From Gigaspora rosea (taxonomy: Eukaryota; Glomeromycota; Glomeromycetes; Diversisporales; Gigasporaceae): a DNA stretch of 64,000 bases. Under the pieces are notes generated by a model that did not search any database, was not told where the DNA came from, and saw only the letters and a program-made list of their open reading frames with translations. The stretch lies in NCBI GenBank assembly GCA_003550325.1, contig QKWP01000366.1, positions 235,624-299,623 on the forward strand. The letters run 5' to 3'. The position numbers were made by a program, and so were the translations under genes. Below are positions 1-11,278 of this stretch, one piece after another (the stretch's first letter is position 1; the number at the start of each line of letters is the position of its first letter).

Positions 1-15
1 ACGTAATTACTATTA

Positions 16-176
16 GTGTTTAAAACTCAAAAAAAAAAAAAAACAAACACTTGCACAAATGCATTTTGTGCAACTTTTTTTAAAAATTTACTTGCACACT
101 TTTAAAGAGATTTTTTAAAAATCTAAAAAAAATCTAAAAAAAACTCTTGCATCTTGTGCAAGCCAATTTTAAACAC
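16..176. mobile_element. Small TA-flanked element built on the word TTGCACA
   Basis: The ends GTGTTTAAAA and TTTTAAACAC are inverted and flanked by TA on both sides (14-15, 177-178), as in Tc1/mariner-type miniature elements. The interior repeats TTGCACA and its complement (near 50, 75, 95, 145 and 155) between A-runs. It ends about 115 bp before the start codon of the secreted-protein gene, so it may lie in that promoter. The ends are short, so the call is moderate. Confidence 0.5.
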
Positions 177-292
177 TACATTACACATATCATAATTCAT
201 GCAAAATGATTATTAGCAGAAATAATAAATTACAAGTATATAAGGTGCTAAAATTTTATTCAAAAAAATTTGAACTTTTTGATATCGATAAA

Positions 293-697
293 ATGAATCA
301 ACGAGTTAATTTATTTTTAGTCGTTTTTCTTTCATATTTACTGGCATTTGCTATTTTTGCTGATGCTAAAAATTTGAAACATAAAATTTCAAAACATAAA
401 ATTTCGCCCTGCTGTGAAGCTCCTGGTTGTTCAGGATGGAAAAATTTAATTCATGAACCTACTGCAAATTTGGTTCTAAAACCTGATGTTACTACAGCAC
501 AACATTGTTGTCAAAAGTGCGTTGAAAACCCAGATTGCTTTGAATGGCTTTTTGGATATAGTCTATGTAAACATGTTGTTAATAGCTTCCCACCCGATAT
601 TTGTTCACTTCCTACAGGTACTATATTGCCAGAAAGTACAGATGCTGGAATTATTCGTTGTGAAGATGGTTGTTATAACCCACATGATTGGGACTAA
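293..697 (+). CDS. Small secreted cysteine-rich protein with an apple/PAN-like core
   Basis: A protein of 134 residues if translation starts at the ATG at 293. The open frame extends upstream to an ATG at 206, but only the second start puts a clean signal peptide first (MNQR, then a hydrophobic run ending about residue 23 at AFAIFADA). The mature part is rich in cysteine: PCCEAPGC, then CCQKCVENPDCFEW, SLCKHV, DICSL and RCEDGCYN. The CCQKC...DCFEW...LCKH spacing resembles a short PAN/apple-type disulfide module, which binds protein or carbohydrate. There is no membrane segment after the signal. It is single-exon and close to the window edge. Likely a secreted, wall-associated or effector-type protein; the specific role is unknown. 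Confidence 0.7.
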   Translation: MNQRVNLFLVVFLSYLLAFAIFADAKNLKHKISKHKISPCCEAPGCSGWKNLIHEPTANLVLKPDVTTAQHCCQKCVENPDCFEWLFGYSLCKHVVNSFPPDICSLPTGTILPESTDAGIIRCEDGCYNPHDWD

Positions 698-1769
698 CTT
701 TCTATTCTTTCAATATAAGATGGTATTACTTTGCTTAGCTGTTTGAAAAAAGAAAAACTTTTTAAAATATCTTAAAAATTCTTAATAGTGCTTTTACAAA
801 TTCTACTTTAAATATATGAATCTAATAGAGATTACCTAGTAGATTTTAGATTATGATAAATTAGTTTTTTATATCTAATTTAAACTTTTATAATTTACAC
901 AAATTTTAGTATTTATGCTATGATAAAAAAAAAACTTCACATATATATATTATTGTTGTTGTTTATTATAAACACGGTATTAAGACAACGAGATCCGGTT
1001 GGAAAATTTGGACTAATTGTTAGATATTCTATTTTTAGAGCTATTAACATTCTTATTAACTTTATTTAATCTTCATAAATAAGTTATATCATTAATTTAT
1101 ATCATTATTCATTTTTTCTAAACCCTAGACGATATCATCTGAACGTCATGTGGCTGAATTATCCATTCTCGCATTCAATAAATAAAAATAATAAAATTTG
1201 TTATTTCTTTCCATAATCCATAATTTGTTAATTAATCTTTTCTTAGTATTAAGAAACTGAGTTTTAACTCTTGTTCCTCTTTCAACCCGTTTTATTTGAG
1301 AAGAATTTAAAAATTTGTCCATTTTCATTAACAATAATAAAGAATCGTATCTTTATAAACTTTTACTACAGTATTAAGGGGGTCAAAATTAATGATTCGA
1401 CATCCGATTTCAGATAAAATAAATAACATATTTATCTTAAAATATATGGCGTATAAGTTCTATTTTTTAAAGTATATACTTATTCACGTGATCGCTCAGG
1501 GAACCCTAATCAGGGATTGAACGCATGAAATCCCGTCTTTAATTGGATAAACTATATAGATCAAATTTTTTATTTGAATTCTATGTGATCCATATAATTT
1601 AAATAAAAAAATTTTCATCGAATTTGATCAGGTGGTTGCAGAGATATTTTTGATCAAAGTTTTGTCAAAAATTTAAAAATGCCACCTTAGCACAGCCGCA
1701 AAACAAAAAAAACATCGTTTTTCTTAAAAAAAAAAAAAAAAAATTCATTAAGGGAAAGTATTTTATTTN

Positions 1770-1801
<32 letters not shown>

Positions 1802-2144
1802 GAAATAATCTAAACATTAACGAAAATAACTGATACAACCAAGCTTGTATAATTTTAAAATCTACCAACTCAGTTTCAAAATTCCTTAACTATATTCTGG
1901 GTCGCGATTTTTACTTTTGTTTAAAAAATAATTGACACGAACATTTGAAATGTTTCAAGTTCATCTTTATTGATACTGATACAATACTGCAAATAAATAA
2001 AATGCTACGGCAAATTGCTAATTACCGTAATAGATTTGTTTTAATACTAATATAGTAATGTAGCTCAAGTTGTCAAAAGCCATTTTACCGAAAGGAAATG
2101 TATTATGTTCTTTCGGGAAAATAGCTTTCGGAAATCGTACAGTA
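698..2144. other. AT-rich intergenic stretch with an ambiguous base
   Basis: No gene is supported. Short open frames here lie in biased AT sequence. Poly(A) runs at 1727-1743 and 1771-1799 flank a single N at 1769, so the local sequence is uncertain. A short inverted pair (CAGGTGG near 1631, CCACCTT near 1681) may be a fragment of a small element. Confidence 0.6.
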
Positions 2145-2152
2145 ACCCTGAT

Positions 2153-3088
2153 TAGGGATGGGCAATGTAATAAATATGTATCGATATATGTATCGATAGT
2201 TAAAATTTAATCCTTACATATTTTATAAATTATTACATAATTTTAAGAATCATCGATTACAAATAAACTACGAGTTAAATTGGTTTTGAGTTAAATAAAA
2301 CGATCGATTGTTTGAACGATAGTAACATATTTACAATATCAAATTGACCTTACCAAATTTGCAAATTTGACATTTCGGTATAGTGTTTTACTGCTTGGTC
2401 GTCGACTAATATACATAAACAATGACATATTTCATTGTTTATAAGTGTGATATTAGCTAATGATTGGTCGATGATTTAGTCGACTAACAACACGATTTTG
2501 ATGGCATATTGCTTTAAGAAAAAAATAGCTTGAATCGTATTATTCAAAAAAAAAAACAAATAAATAATTTCGAACAAATTGTTCAAGATAATAAAGCAAA
2601 TTCTAATGAAACATGTCTTGAAAAATCAATCTGATGTTGAGTTTTATATCATGCGAAATAGTGATAACAATTTGAAAAAGAAAATATAATGCAGACGATT
2701 GCAATTTTAATACTAATGATATTACTTAAAACGAAGCAATAATCGAATCTTCCATTCGAGTTACACATAAAAATCATGGTTATTTTTTTTTGGAAAAAAT
2801 CAATAATATTTAATTGCATTCGCATTTGTAATTTACAGCATAGCAATGAATGCTTTAAAAAATAAATATTAAATTTGAAAGGCATCTATATTTGCAGTAA
2901 CAATATGAATCAATAATTTACAACATAGAAACGAATATTTTAAATATAAAAGTGTTCTATTTGATATAACGATTATCATATTGTATTTAACTTGGAATTA
3001 TTTATTATGACGAAATTAAGAATATGTAAAAATATGAAAGAATGTGTAAGAATATATATAAAGATAGTAAAAATCTTGCCCATCCCTA
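2153..3088. mobile_element. hAT-type non-autonomous element, 936 bp
   Basis: Terminal inverted repeats TAGGGATGGGCAA are perfect over 13 bases at both ends and match the TAGGGATG-type ends of Ac-like hAT elements. The flanking 8-mers are ACCCTGAT (2145-2152) and ACTCTGAT (3089-3096), identical at 7 of 8 positions and of the length hAT transposases produce. The left subterminal region repeats TATCGATA-type words. Inside are further inverted words (TTAGTCGACTAA). No transposase frame is present, so it depends on an enzyme elsewhere. Confidence 0.8.
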
Positions 3089-3096
3089 ACTCTGAT

Positions 3097-3949
3097 TCAA
3101 TACTGCTGGGTGCTAGTTTGCTAATTAGTAATACTAAAAATAAATGTTACTGCTAAGTTGCTAGTAAATTTTCATACATTTACAAAAACAAAAGAAAAAA
3201 AATTTTAATACTCAAACCTTCGATTTTGCTAAATATGTTTACAATATTGCTACAATATTGCTACAATATAATTCCAAATATTACGAGAGTTATTATATGA
3301 TAAATATATGTTAATCATACGTTATAAATATTATTATTATATTTTAAAAATATTTTTATTATTCTGTTAAATCACTTTTAATTTGATGTATATTATATAT
3401 TTGTAATATAATTACAATCTAATAGTAATATAATAAAATAATATAATAATAATATAATGGCAATCTGTTTAAAATAATTAAATAACATTACCAATATCAT
3501 AGCGAAGCTTATATATTCAATAAGATGATAACAAGCTAATTAATAGTAATTTAACAGAATAAAAAATATTTTAATTATATTTTAAATTATATTTTTATTA
3601 TATCATAAACATATTTAGCAAATCAAAGGTTTCTGTAAAAATTTTACACAATACAGTAAATTTTTACAGTAATATTCGATAAAATTAGCAAAAGTTTATT
3701 TAATAGTTCACATGAAATTTAGAAATTATTTATTAAAAAACTCGAACGTGCTAAAACTCAAAAGAGCAAAATTTTAGTATTAAGCAGAGAAAATAATTAT
3801 TTTTTTTTTTAAAAAAAAAAGAAAAAATATTTTAAATGTAGAATAAGCAAAGATTACAATTTATTTAATCCAAGGCAGAAATAGATTTAAAAGTATTAGT
3901 TTTTGTTTCCTAAATATCTGTTCTTTTAGTTGTTAATGTCTTAACCTCG
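3097..3949. other. AT-rich sequence, no gene seen
   Basis: Simple AT-rich sequence with short ATT/AAT microsatellite-like stretches (3300-3480). I see no coding frame, hairpin or element end here. Confidence 0.5.
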
Positions 3950-4930
3950 CAGCAAGGGTTCGACGATTTTCTCAATGGTATATGTTCATCTCGTTTGCAT
4001 ACATTATCATAAGGTTGATTGTGTTATGAGACTTAGGTGTCTTTCCTTTAGGTTGTTTCTCAGGACCGATAGTGGCCTAAAGCATAAATAAGCATTTTTG
4101 TTAATAATAAAATAGATGAATTACTATCATATTGATGTGTTGAAAATAATTACCTTTCCTAGAAGCTGATACGCTGATTGGTAGCTCTTTAAGTGCTTGC
4201 TCTTTCCCCTTATCTTTGCCCTTTCCTTTACATTTTCATTTACCCTTTCCTTTACCTTTTTCTTTACCCTTTCCTTTACCCTTTCCTTTACCATTTTCTT
4301 CACATTTAGGCTGTTCTTGGCTTTCGCAACATTGAGGTATTATAAAGATTTTAGGTGGTGATGGTTGTTCAAACCCACATGTGCCGATCCATGGGCTATG
4401 GGGAATATTGTTGCGACACAATCATTATCTGGTCGTTTTGATTGTGTATGCTCATCTCGTCGACTGACATTATCAGAAGATTGACGAACCTTATTAGGTG
4501 CATTGCCGATTGTGGCCTAAGTATAAATAGACATACATTAGAATAATAACAAAATGAGTGAGGTCATATATTTTAAAATAAGCACATATACCTTTCCAGA
4601 TGCTGATATGCTGATTGGTTGCTCTTTAGGCGCTTTTCCTTTGCCTTTAGGCGTCTTTCCTTTACCTTTACCCTTGCCTTTAGGCTGTTTTGGACATTTT
4701 GGTTCTTCTTGATTGAGGTATTGCTGTACAAAGACTTCAGGTGGTGGTTAACCAAATCCACATGTACCACAATCCCAACTTCCAAATCTGTTGCGGGGAT
4801 TAATAGGAATGTTGCTACGATGTTTATTATCTTTACCTTTAGGCCCTTTTCCAATATCTACTTGAGAATCTGCGGATACTTCGGCATTTATGAGGTATCG
4901 CGTGAATTAACATTCAAAGTACCGTAAACT
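3950..4930 (-). pseudogene. Decayed, tandemly duplicated gene encoding Lys/Gly-rich (KGKG) protein
   Basis: Two related units lie head to tail on the minus strand (about 4404-4930 and 3950-4440). Each decodes to an exon with a CGTCGF-type patch, a short linker ending in a PKC or PKCE patch, and a run of alternating Gly-Lys (GKGKGK). Each is followed by a splice-donor-like GT after ISISASGK or its counterpart. The unit near 4745 has an in-frame TAA right after CGFG. The unit near 4400 needs a frame change before the NNIPHSPW segment, and its GK tract runs into stops near 4240. The duplicated exon-intron organisation shows it was once a real gene. Its function is not recognised; the basic tail suggests nucleic-acid or wall binding. 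Confidence 0.5.
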
Positions 4931-7350
4931 TTATTAGGTTCATCAATAAAGAGCATAGTAATAAAAGTAATAACATAATAAACGTGCATCAGATTGAATT
5001 TCGACCTTTTTAAAATAACTAAAGAGGAGGATTATTCAATGTTGTGACAAAATAAAATGAACTAGAGCAAGGAATACTGTAAGAAATTCGAATGAAGACT
5101 TTCGTTTTAATCCTTGAAAAATGGTTTTCTGCTGCTTGTTGATTCAACCGTCAACAAACCAAAATATCATTTTAATGCAAAATGAATGATGCATTTCATA
5201 TTGCTTTCTAGGTTGATATCAATGATTTTAAAATGGATAACTTTATGATAGATAAATTAATTCATATGCTGATTTCTTGTTTTGAATCAAAAAAATGATT
5301 CGATTTTATTTACGCTGCACCATAATATATGTATAGTAGGTAGTGGTTACTTATAAAAAAAAAAATTTCTCTACCTTCATAAGTACATTATTACTGCAAT
5401 GTTGTTGTCCATGGACTAAACCAATAAATAGACTATTCATTGTTTAATGTTTATTTGTTCATTGACTTAATATATAATGAACAATACGCCAATAAAAGCG
5501 TTGCACCCAATTTTATATTATAAATTTTTTAAGTTACCCGATATTTCCCGTTAACTAAGTGACTAAAAATCAAAAGTTTAATTCTTGTTACTGATCTGTT
5601 GAATTTTAAATATTTATTATATTAAAAGTTACTAAAGTTTTTTTTTTTAAAAAAAAGGCCTCAACGAGTATGAATTTGTTGTTACGATCTGAGAAATTTT
5701 TGGTTCCTTCAAATTGCGAGTTATTTTATTGTGGGTTAAGGAATACGGGTAAAGCTAAATAAAACATAAGTTAATATTGAATAATTACTCTTGTAACTTA
5801 ATATAATCTTTAATTATGCCTTTTAAGATGAGAAATATTTGTACCAAACCAATTGGTCTTTAAGAACAAAAATATAAAGACTGTTTATAAATATATTATT
5901 TTTAAATAACATGCATCATGTTTAAATAAATATGAGATTTCTAATACGTGAATTATTTCAATCATTTTTAAATCTATAATTTTAAAAATTATATATATAA
6001 ATATAAAAATATGGTTATAATTTATTTATAAAACGAAATTGAGCTAACTTTAATCAGATAGATAGTTTTTAAAAAAATTAAATTTTTGAAATTGCTTCTA
6101 ATACAATTAAAGTTTTTATAAATAAAAATTACTAAAAGTTTATATTTAAAAGATTATTATAACAAATTAAACCTTAATAAATTTTTTCAAAAAATTAAAA
6201 AAATTAATACATCTATATATAACTACTAAGCAATAAATCTATATTAACAAATATCTAAACAATAATATTATTAAGCAATAAAATCCATATTAACAAATAT
6301 CTAAACAATAATAATAAAATTTTAAGAATAAAATAATACAAAAATTATTTATTAAAAAATTAACAAAAGATCTAAATATATTATATTATTTTAGTTTATT
6401 ACAAAAAAATTTTCAAGATTTATATTTTGTATTTATCAAAATAAAAACTGCACAACATTTTTTTCAACTTTGAATAAAGATATTATAACAACTACTAAAT
6501 CAAATTCATAAACTTTTTTTTTATTTGAATTCTATATATCAATTTTTTATATAAAAATTATTATTTAAAATTGATAATAATTTTTTTTATACACGAATAT
6601 AATTATTGATTTACAAATTGTGTAAAATATCAATCAAAACAATGTTTACAAACGAAAAATAAACCCTTGCTTATGGTTAGGGTAAGGGTGGGTTTGGGAT
6701 TATGACAAGGGTTATGCTATTTATACCAAAATTTCTCAAGGAATTTTTTTTATTAGAAGATAAAAGGTGGTTTCATAATCAAAATTTTAAGATATCAGTT
6801 TGTTTTTACATTACCTGTGTACATACACTCCGTGTACAAATAGAAATTCTCTTTTTTATAATAGTAAATTTTTTATATTTTTATATTCTCTTTTTTGATT
6901 TCAAGTATTTTGGAATTTACCAAGCTAATTTTGATAACATAACTATTATTAAAATCAAAAAATCTTTTTTTTTTTTAACTTTAATTAAAAGTATAAAAAG
7001 TTTTAGTAGCATTTTTATATTTTTAAAAAATTATTTTAATTAATTATATTATATCATTATTTGAAGTAAATTACTTATTTGATCTAAAAAAAAGATATAA
7101 AAAACCAAAAAAAAGGTAATAAACTTTTAATTAATATTTTTATTTAATTACTTTTTATAGCTTTAACCAAAAATTTCTTAAATGCTAAAGAATATAAGTT
7201 TTATATTTAAAGCTAAATATTATATTTGTTTGTTTTTTAATTAAAGAAAACTATTTTTTATTAAATTTTACTTATAAAGTAAATCATTTTATTAGATTTA
7301 TATTTGATTTTTGAACAATATATTATGTATTCAATAATAATAAAAGAGTT
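4931..7350. other. AT-rich intergenic region with one element fragment
   Basis: Very AT-rich, with no gene supported. At 6663-6800 there is a fragment of a dispersed element: a TTAGGG-like tract, then AAATTTCTCAAGGAATTTTT and GGTGGTTTCAT. The same block recurs at 7827-7896 and 39299-39372. The open frame over 6702-7043 is a by-product of this T-rich block. Confidence 0.55.
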
Positions 7351-7355
7351 AGTAA

Positions 7356-7607
7356 ATTTGTAACCGTGGTTACTGTAACCGCATTTTATAAAATTGTCAA
7401 TAACTCAAAATTTTACTAGGGTAACCCCTGTTGTGTTACTAACAAAAAATGCTCCTCTCGCGATTTTGTAGTAATCTTGACTTTAACCCTAACCCTAACC
7501 CTAACCAATCACAATCCTAACCCTAACTCTAACACTAACCCTAACCCTAACTATATTACATCTGAGCTTAGTTATGGACCCTGGTTACTGTAACCTACGG
7601 TTACAAA
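7356..7607. mobile_element. Miniature element with GTAACC-type ends and telomere-like core
   Basis: The ends are inverted copies of ATTTGTAACCGT followed by GGTTAC-type repeats (left 7357-7380, right 7580-7607). The core reads ACTCAAAATTTTACTA, then GTAACCCCTGTTGTGTTA, then CTAACCC repeats at 7490-7550. The same core, with different ends, sits at 59221-59481. No coding capacity. The exact boundary and duplication are uncertain; TA lies close to both ends. Confidence 0.65.
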
Positions 7608-7681
7608 TAGATTAATTCATAATAAAATATTATAATAGTTAATTAAATTGGTATATTAAATTTTTTTATATAAAAATACAA

Positions 7682-8020
7682 GTTTACTAAAACGCACCAC
7701 TGGTGTTCAACACCAGTATGTGGTATAATGTAAAAAAATAAACAAAAAAAAAATAAACAAAATTTGAATTTAATAAATGTTCAGTGAGAGTTAATAGTTA
7801 GGGGTTAGGGTGAGGCATAGTATATAGTAAAATTTCACAAGGAATTTTTTTTTTTAAAAAAAAATGGTGGCTTCATGGATAAAATTTTGAGATAGAAGGC
7901 ATTTTTGAAAAAAATAGCAAAATGGCAAAAAATTTATGTTACACAAGATCTTTACGTTACACTGCATTTAAAAAATGTGATTGGTGAAAGTGTTGGCACC
8001 AGTGGTGCGTTTTAGTAAAC
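7682..8020. mobile_element. Miniature element with CACCACTGGTG-type ends
   Basis: Inverted ends of about 30 bases begin GTTTACTAAAACGCACCACT and continue with a CACTGGTG palindromic word. They are near-identical at 7682-7712 and 7990-8020. Inside are a GGGGTTAGGGTGAGG tract and the AAATTTCACAAGGAATTTTT / GGTGGCTTCAT block shared with other elements here. No open frame is plausible. Confidence 0.75.
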
Positions 8021-8060
8021 TCGTAAAAACATATAAACTAGGCTAATGCATAGCATTGTG

Positions 8061-8640
8061 AGGCCGGAGCGAAAATATTTTAAAATTCAAAATTTTAAAT
8101 AAAACTAATTAATTATTTTAATATAATATATAATAGTTGTATATATTTAATAATACAGTATATAGTATACATTATTTAAAATCTAATTTGTTTATAAGTG
8201 TCTAGCTAATAATTTTACTATAGCTTATACTAATAACGGTAATATTAATAATGATAAATATATTTATTAAAATTATCGGTTTCAAAACGATTCAACTCAT
8301 TAAAAAGACAAGGAATTGCTTGGAAATTTTTACAAAATATCTACAAAGTTTCAAAAACAAATTTATGTTCGAATATTTTTGTAAATTTTAGGCGTCCAAC
8401 TAATAGAATATGTAAATTTATGGCAGGTCTGTTTGTTGATTTTTTTTTTATCAGGGATTTTTTTTTACGTGACACGCGTGCGGACGGACAAAAAATTTCC
8501 AAATTGTGGTTCTGATCTAATTTTATGTAATTGATATAAAAAACATCAAAAAAGTAATTTTTTTAGATCAAACCGCATCAAAAACGTTACTTTTATATCA
8601 CCATGCGTAAACACTAAATGTCCGTCGCTACGCTCCGGCC
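8061..8640. repeat. Possible element bounded by GGCCGGAGCG ends
   Basis: GGCCGGAGCG at about 8062 and its complement CGCTCCGGCC ending near 8640 form a GC-rich inverted pair in an AT-rich setting. Between them is non-coding sequence with a GC-rich patch at 8468-8490. No target duplication is visible, so this may be two fragments rather than one element. Confidence 0.4.
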
Positions 8641-9112
8641 AATTATCAGTATTTGATGGTAAAATATATTTATTTTTATTAATCCAAACATTAAATTGTT
8701 ATACCTTTTTTTTTAAAAACAAGTTAAATTAAAAAAAAAAACACCTGGTATTTAATACTATATATATGGATACTAATGTTATTATTTAATTAAAATTGAT
8801 TTTGCAAATCAAAACTTGAAGTTTTAATTTTTGTTAAAAAATAAATATTAATGGATAAATTGTAAAAAAGTTAAGGATTGAATGCTCGACTAATTAGTCG
8901 ACTAAACATAGTACAAGTTATTCTCTCTATATTGAAGAATTTACTCAAAATTTACAAATATACATGATATAGTAAAGAAAATTTCACAGCCCGACCACTT
9001 CAATATAACGAGAAGTGACATAGTGCGAGAAGTGACGTAGTTAATTAAAATAATTTTAGTAGGCTAATCCCTAAAATTAGTGGCCAGAAGAACTTTCTGT
9101 ACTATTCGAGAT

Positions 9113-9198
9113 ATGAGGTCTTTGCCTTGAAAATGACCTCACGAGACATAATAATTACTATGTCCCGTAAGGTCATTTTCAAGCCAAAGATTCCATAT
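9113..9198. repeat. Hairpin, arms of about 38 bp
   Basis: The arm TATGAGGTCTTTGCC...GAGACATA at 9113-9150 is repeated inverted at 9160-9198 (TATGTCCC...CAAAGATTCCATA) with a short AT loop. It could be a tiny fold-back element or a remnant of one. Confidence 0.7.
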
Positions 9199-9300
9199 CG
9201 TTTATAATTTATTTCCTTTTTTTTATAATATTCAACTTAACATACAACTCGTGATCCACAAAAACAAAAAAAACTTCGATACTGATAATAGACTGTCGCT

Positions 9301-9355
9301 TACATCATGGATTATACATCATAGATTATACATCATAGATTATACATCATAGAAT
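9301..9355. repeat. Tandem repeat of ATACATCATAGATT, about 4 copies
   Basis: Four successive copies of a 14-15 base unit (ACATCATAGATTAT) with one or two changes each. A simple minisatellite with no coding meaning. Confidence 0.8.
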
Positions 9356-10101
9356 ATGTATGATTCAATATAATACAATATAATTTGATAACCAGCAACA
9401 TTTTTTTAAGTAAAAGTTCAGAATACAGAGGCCGTGGGATTTTCTAACCTAAATTTTCTAGTTTTAAACGGAAATCTCCGGCATTTTTGCAATAAAATTT
9501 TGTACACAAGATGGCATAAAGGACAATGCTACAGTATTATACAAACGGTTTTTTAAAGAAAGGTTTTTACCTTAAAAAAAAAAAACTGTAAATTATGTCA
9601 ATAAATATAATCACTTTTATAAATATTGCGTACAGTTATTCCCAAAAAAAGTTCAGTTATTTTTGAGTCTAACCATGAATGTAATCATGTTAATTCGTGT
9701 TTACAAATCAGATGATATGTGTTACACGCGTTGCTGCTTGGCCTTTACGCCTTTTCCGCCTGACATCAAATATAATTCATATGACAAAATAATTATCCAA
9801 TATGATCACATACGTTTATTATGCTCTGGCAATGGTGGTAAAAATGTCGTCATATTCTCACAACTTTTAAATCGTCTTTAAAAACCTGATCTTTTACCTC
9901 TATCTACTTTCATTGATTTCATTGAAAATACGAATGTAGGTATTTTGAAGGATGAATTTGCATCCTATTAGATATATTCAAAATACATTATATAATATTT
10001 AATGATCCATATATTCTTTTTTTAATAGTCTACAAAATTCAAGACGTTGTTATTGAGAAATATTAATTTATTCCAATAGTACAAATCTTCAATACAAAAG
10101 G

Positions 10102-10109
10102 TATAAAAA
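10102..10109 (+). promoter_or_regulatory. TATA-like box
   Basis: TATAAAAA lies about 120 bp upstream of the ATG at 10230 and is followed by a second TATAATAT. Its spacing fits a core promoter for the small membrane protein. In AT-rich DNA such matches also occur by chance. Confidence 0.35.
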
Positions 10110-10229
10110 GGTATAATATTTTTAAAACTCATAATTCAGTAATTAGCTTGTCTTTGTAATATTTCTATTTTTAATAATATATTGTTTTACTTGATTCTGA
10201 CACTTTATTTAGCTTCGTTACCCACTTTT

Positions 10230-10499
10230 ATGGACGCTGGTGACATTATGGAACACGAAATGAAGTTGAATGAATATGATCAGGCAACGAAGCAAAAGAT
10301 AGATGACCCTTTGAGAAAAAGGCAAATCGAAAAATCAGAAATTCCGACTAAAAAATTGGATAAAATGATGGAAAAGACTCGTAGAAGTAAATTTTCTATG
10401 TTTTATGTCGTTGTCGGTGCTTTAGCCATAATGTTCGCTTGGTTGAAATTTAAAGGAATGACCGAGAAATGGAAATTCTGGCAAGAATATTTTGTTTAA
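10230..10499 (+). CDS. Small tail-anchored membrane protein, unknown function
   Basis: Reading from the first ATG (10230) gives 89 residues. The open frame continues upstream without an ATG and passes a possible splice acceptor (TTTATTTAG at 10203-10211), so an unseen 5' exon is possible. The N-terminal two thirds is highly charged and probably helical (MEHEMKLNEY, KQKIDDPLRKRQ, DKMMEKTRR). One membrane segment follows (MFYVVVGALAIMFAWLKF), then about 15 residues rich in Lys and Trp. This is the layout of a tail-anchored ER or mitochondrial outer-membrane protein. The balanced codon use stands out from the surrounding AT noise. I do not recognise the family. Confidence 0.55.
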   Translation: MDAGDIMEHEMKLNEYDQATKQKIDDPLRKRQIEKSEIPTKKLDKMMEKTRRSKFSMFYVVVGALAIMFAWLKFKGMTEKWKFWQEYFV

Positions 10500-11093
10500 C
10501 GATTATAAGAAAATTGAACTTTATATATGTAGTTATGAAGTAAGAGGGATGGTAAATTAAATGTTTTAAAGAACGTTGTGTTGTACATAATGTTGCTTTT
10601 CAGTTTACCTCTGATTGATAAAATTATATAAATTATTGTTTTCATACTTTTCCTATATGTAATTTGCATTTAATATTTTTATTATTATTATTAATTTTAA
10701 AAATATTATAACCATTAAAATGCTAAAAGGATTTCTATTGAATGTATACATAAAATCAAAAGTTCTGAAATAAATTTTTATACAATGTTTAATCTGCCAT
10801 ATCATATTGAGACTGTGTATATTGTAAGCAATAAAAATTTTAAGCTGTGACCATTAGCATTCTTTGATATTGGAGTTGATATATCATTATAATATAATTA
10901 TGTTTTTTTTTTTTTTTTTTTTGTTTCTATGATTTTGCTTTGTGTTTTTAGATTAACGGGGCATGGGCACTATAGAAAATAGTATCCTCTGAAAATAATA
11001 TAACGGATAACGCCCCGAAATAACGCGTATCTCATATAAAATGTCAACCCGATACGTATATATTGATATCTCATTTCCTTGACAAGATATTTC
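10500..11093. other. 3' flank and intergenic sequence
   Basis: AT-rich, with a T-run at 10902-10922 and no gene. The stretch 10950-11040 has a locally higher GC content (AACGGGGCATGGGC, ACGCCCCG) but no readable frame. Confidence 0.45.
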
Positions 11094-11251
11094 ACAGATC
11101 AGTATTAGCAGATCCGTATAGTATAGGCCGAATTTTTAAATCTATACTATACCAATCGGCTATAATTCGCTAATGCTGGATCAGTATAGTATAGATTTAA
11201 AAATTTGGCCTATACTATACGGATCTGCTCACCTATACTATACTGATCTGT
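11094..11251. repeat. Nested palindrome built on TATAGTATAG
   Basis: Inner arms of about 46 bases (11108-11153 and 11183-11228) pair almost perfectly and contain GCAGATCCGTATAGTATAGG. An outer pair ACAGATCAGTAT / ATACTGATCTGT (11094-11105, 11240-11251) encloses them. The word TATAGTATAG recurs five times. Probably a miniature element; no target duplication is clear. Confidence 0.7.
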
Positions 11252-11278
11252 CAGAAATCTGGTATAAAAAAAGAACAT

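Larger units (their letters stand above)
8641..10100. other. Intergenic region with small repeats
   Basis: No gene is supported. It holds a hairpin at 9113-9198 and a short tandem repeat at 9301-9355, both listed separately. The open frame at 9663-9881 starts with a non-ATG codon and resembles no family. Confidence 0.5.

Noticed and set aside
206-292. Upstream start codon at 206 for the secreted protein
   Set aside because: The extra 29 residues are charged and would bury the signal peptide.
9663-9881. 72-residue frame
   Set aside because: It has a non-ATG start, no motif and no neighbouring exon signals; kept out of the gene list.
10182-10229. N-terminal signal peptide on the small membrane protein
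   Set aside because: The hydrophobic stretch starts from a TTG codon; no ATG precedes it in frame and a splice acceptor-like site lies inside it.
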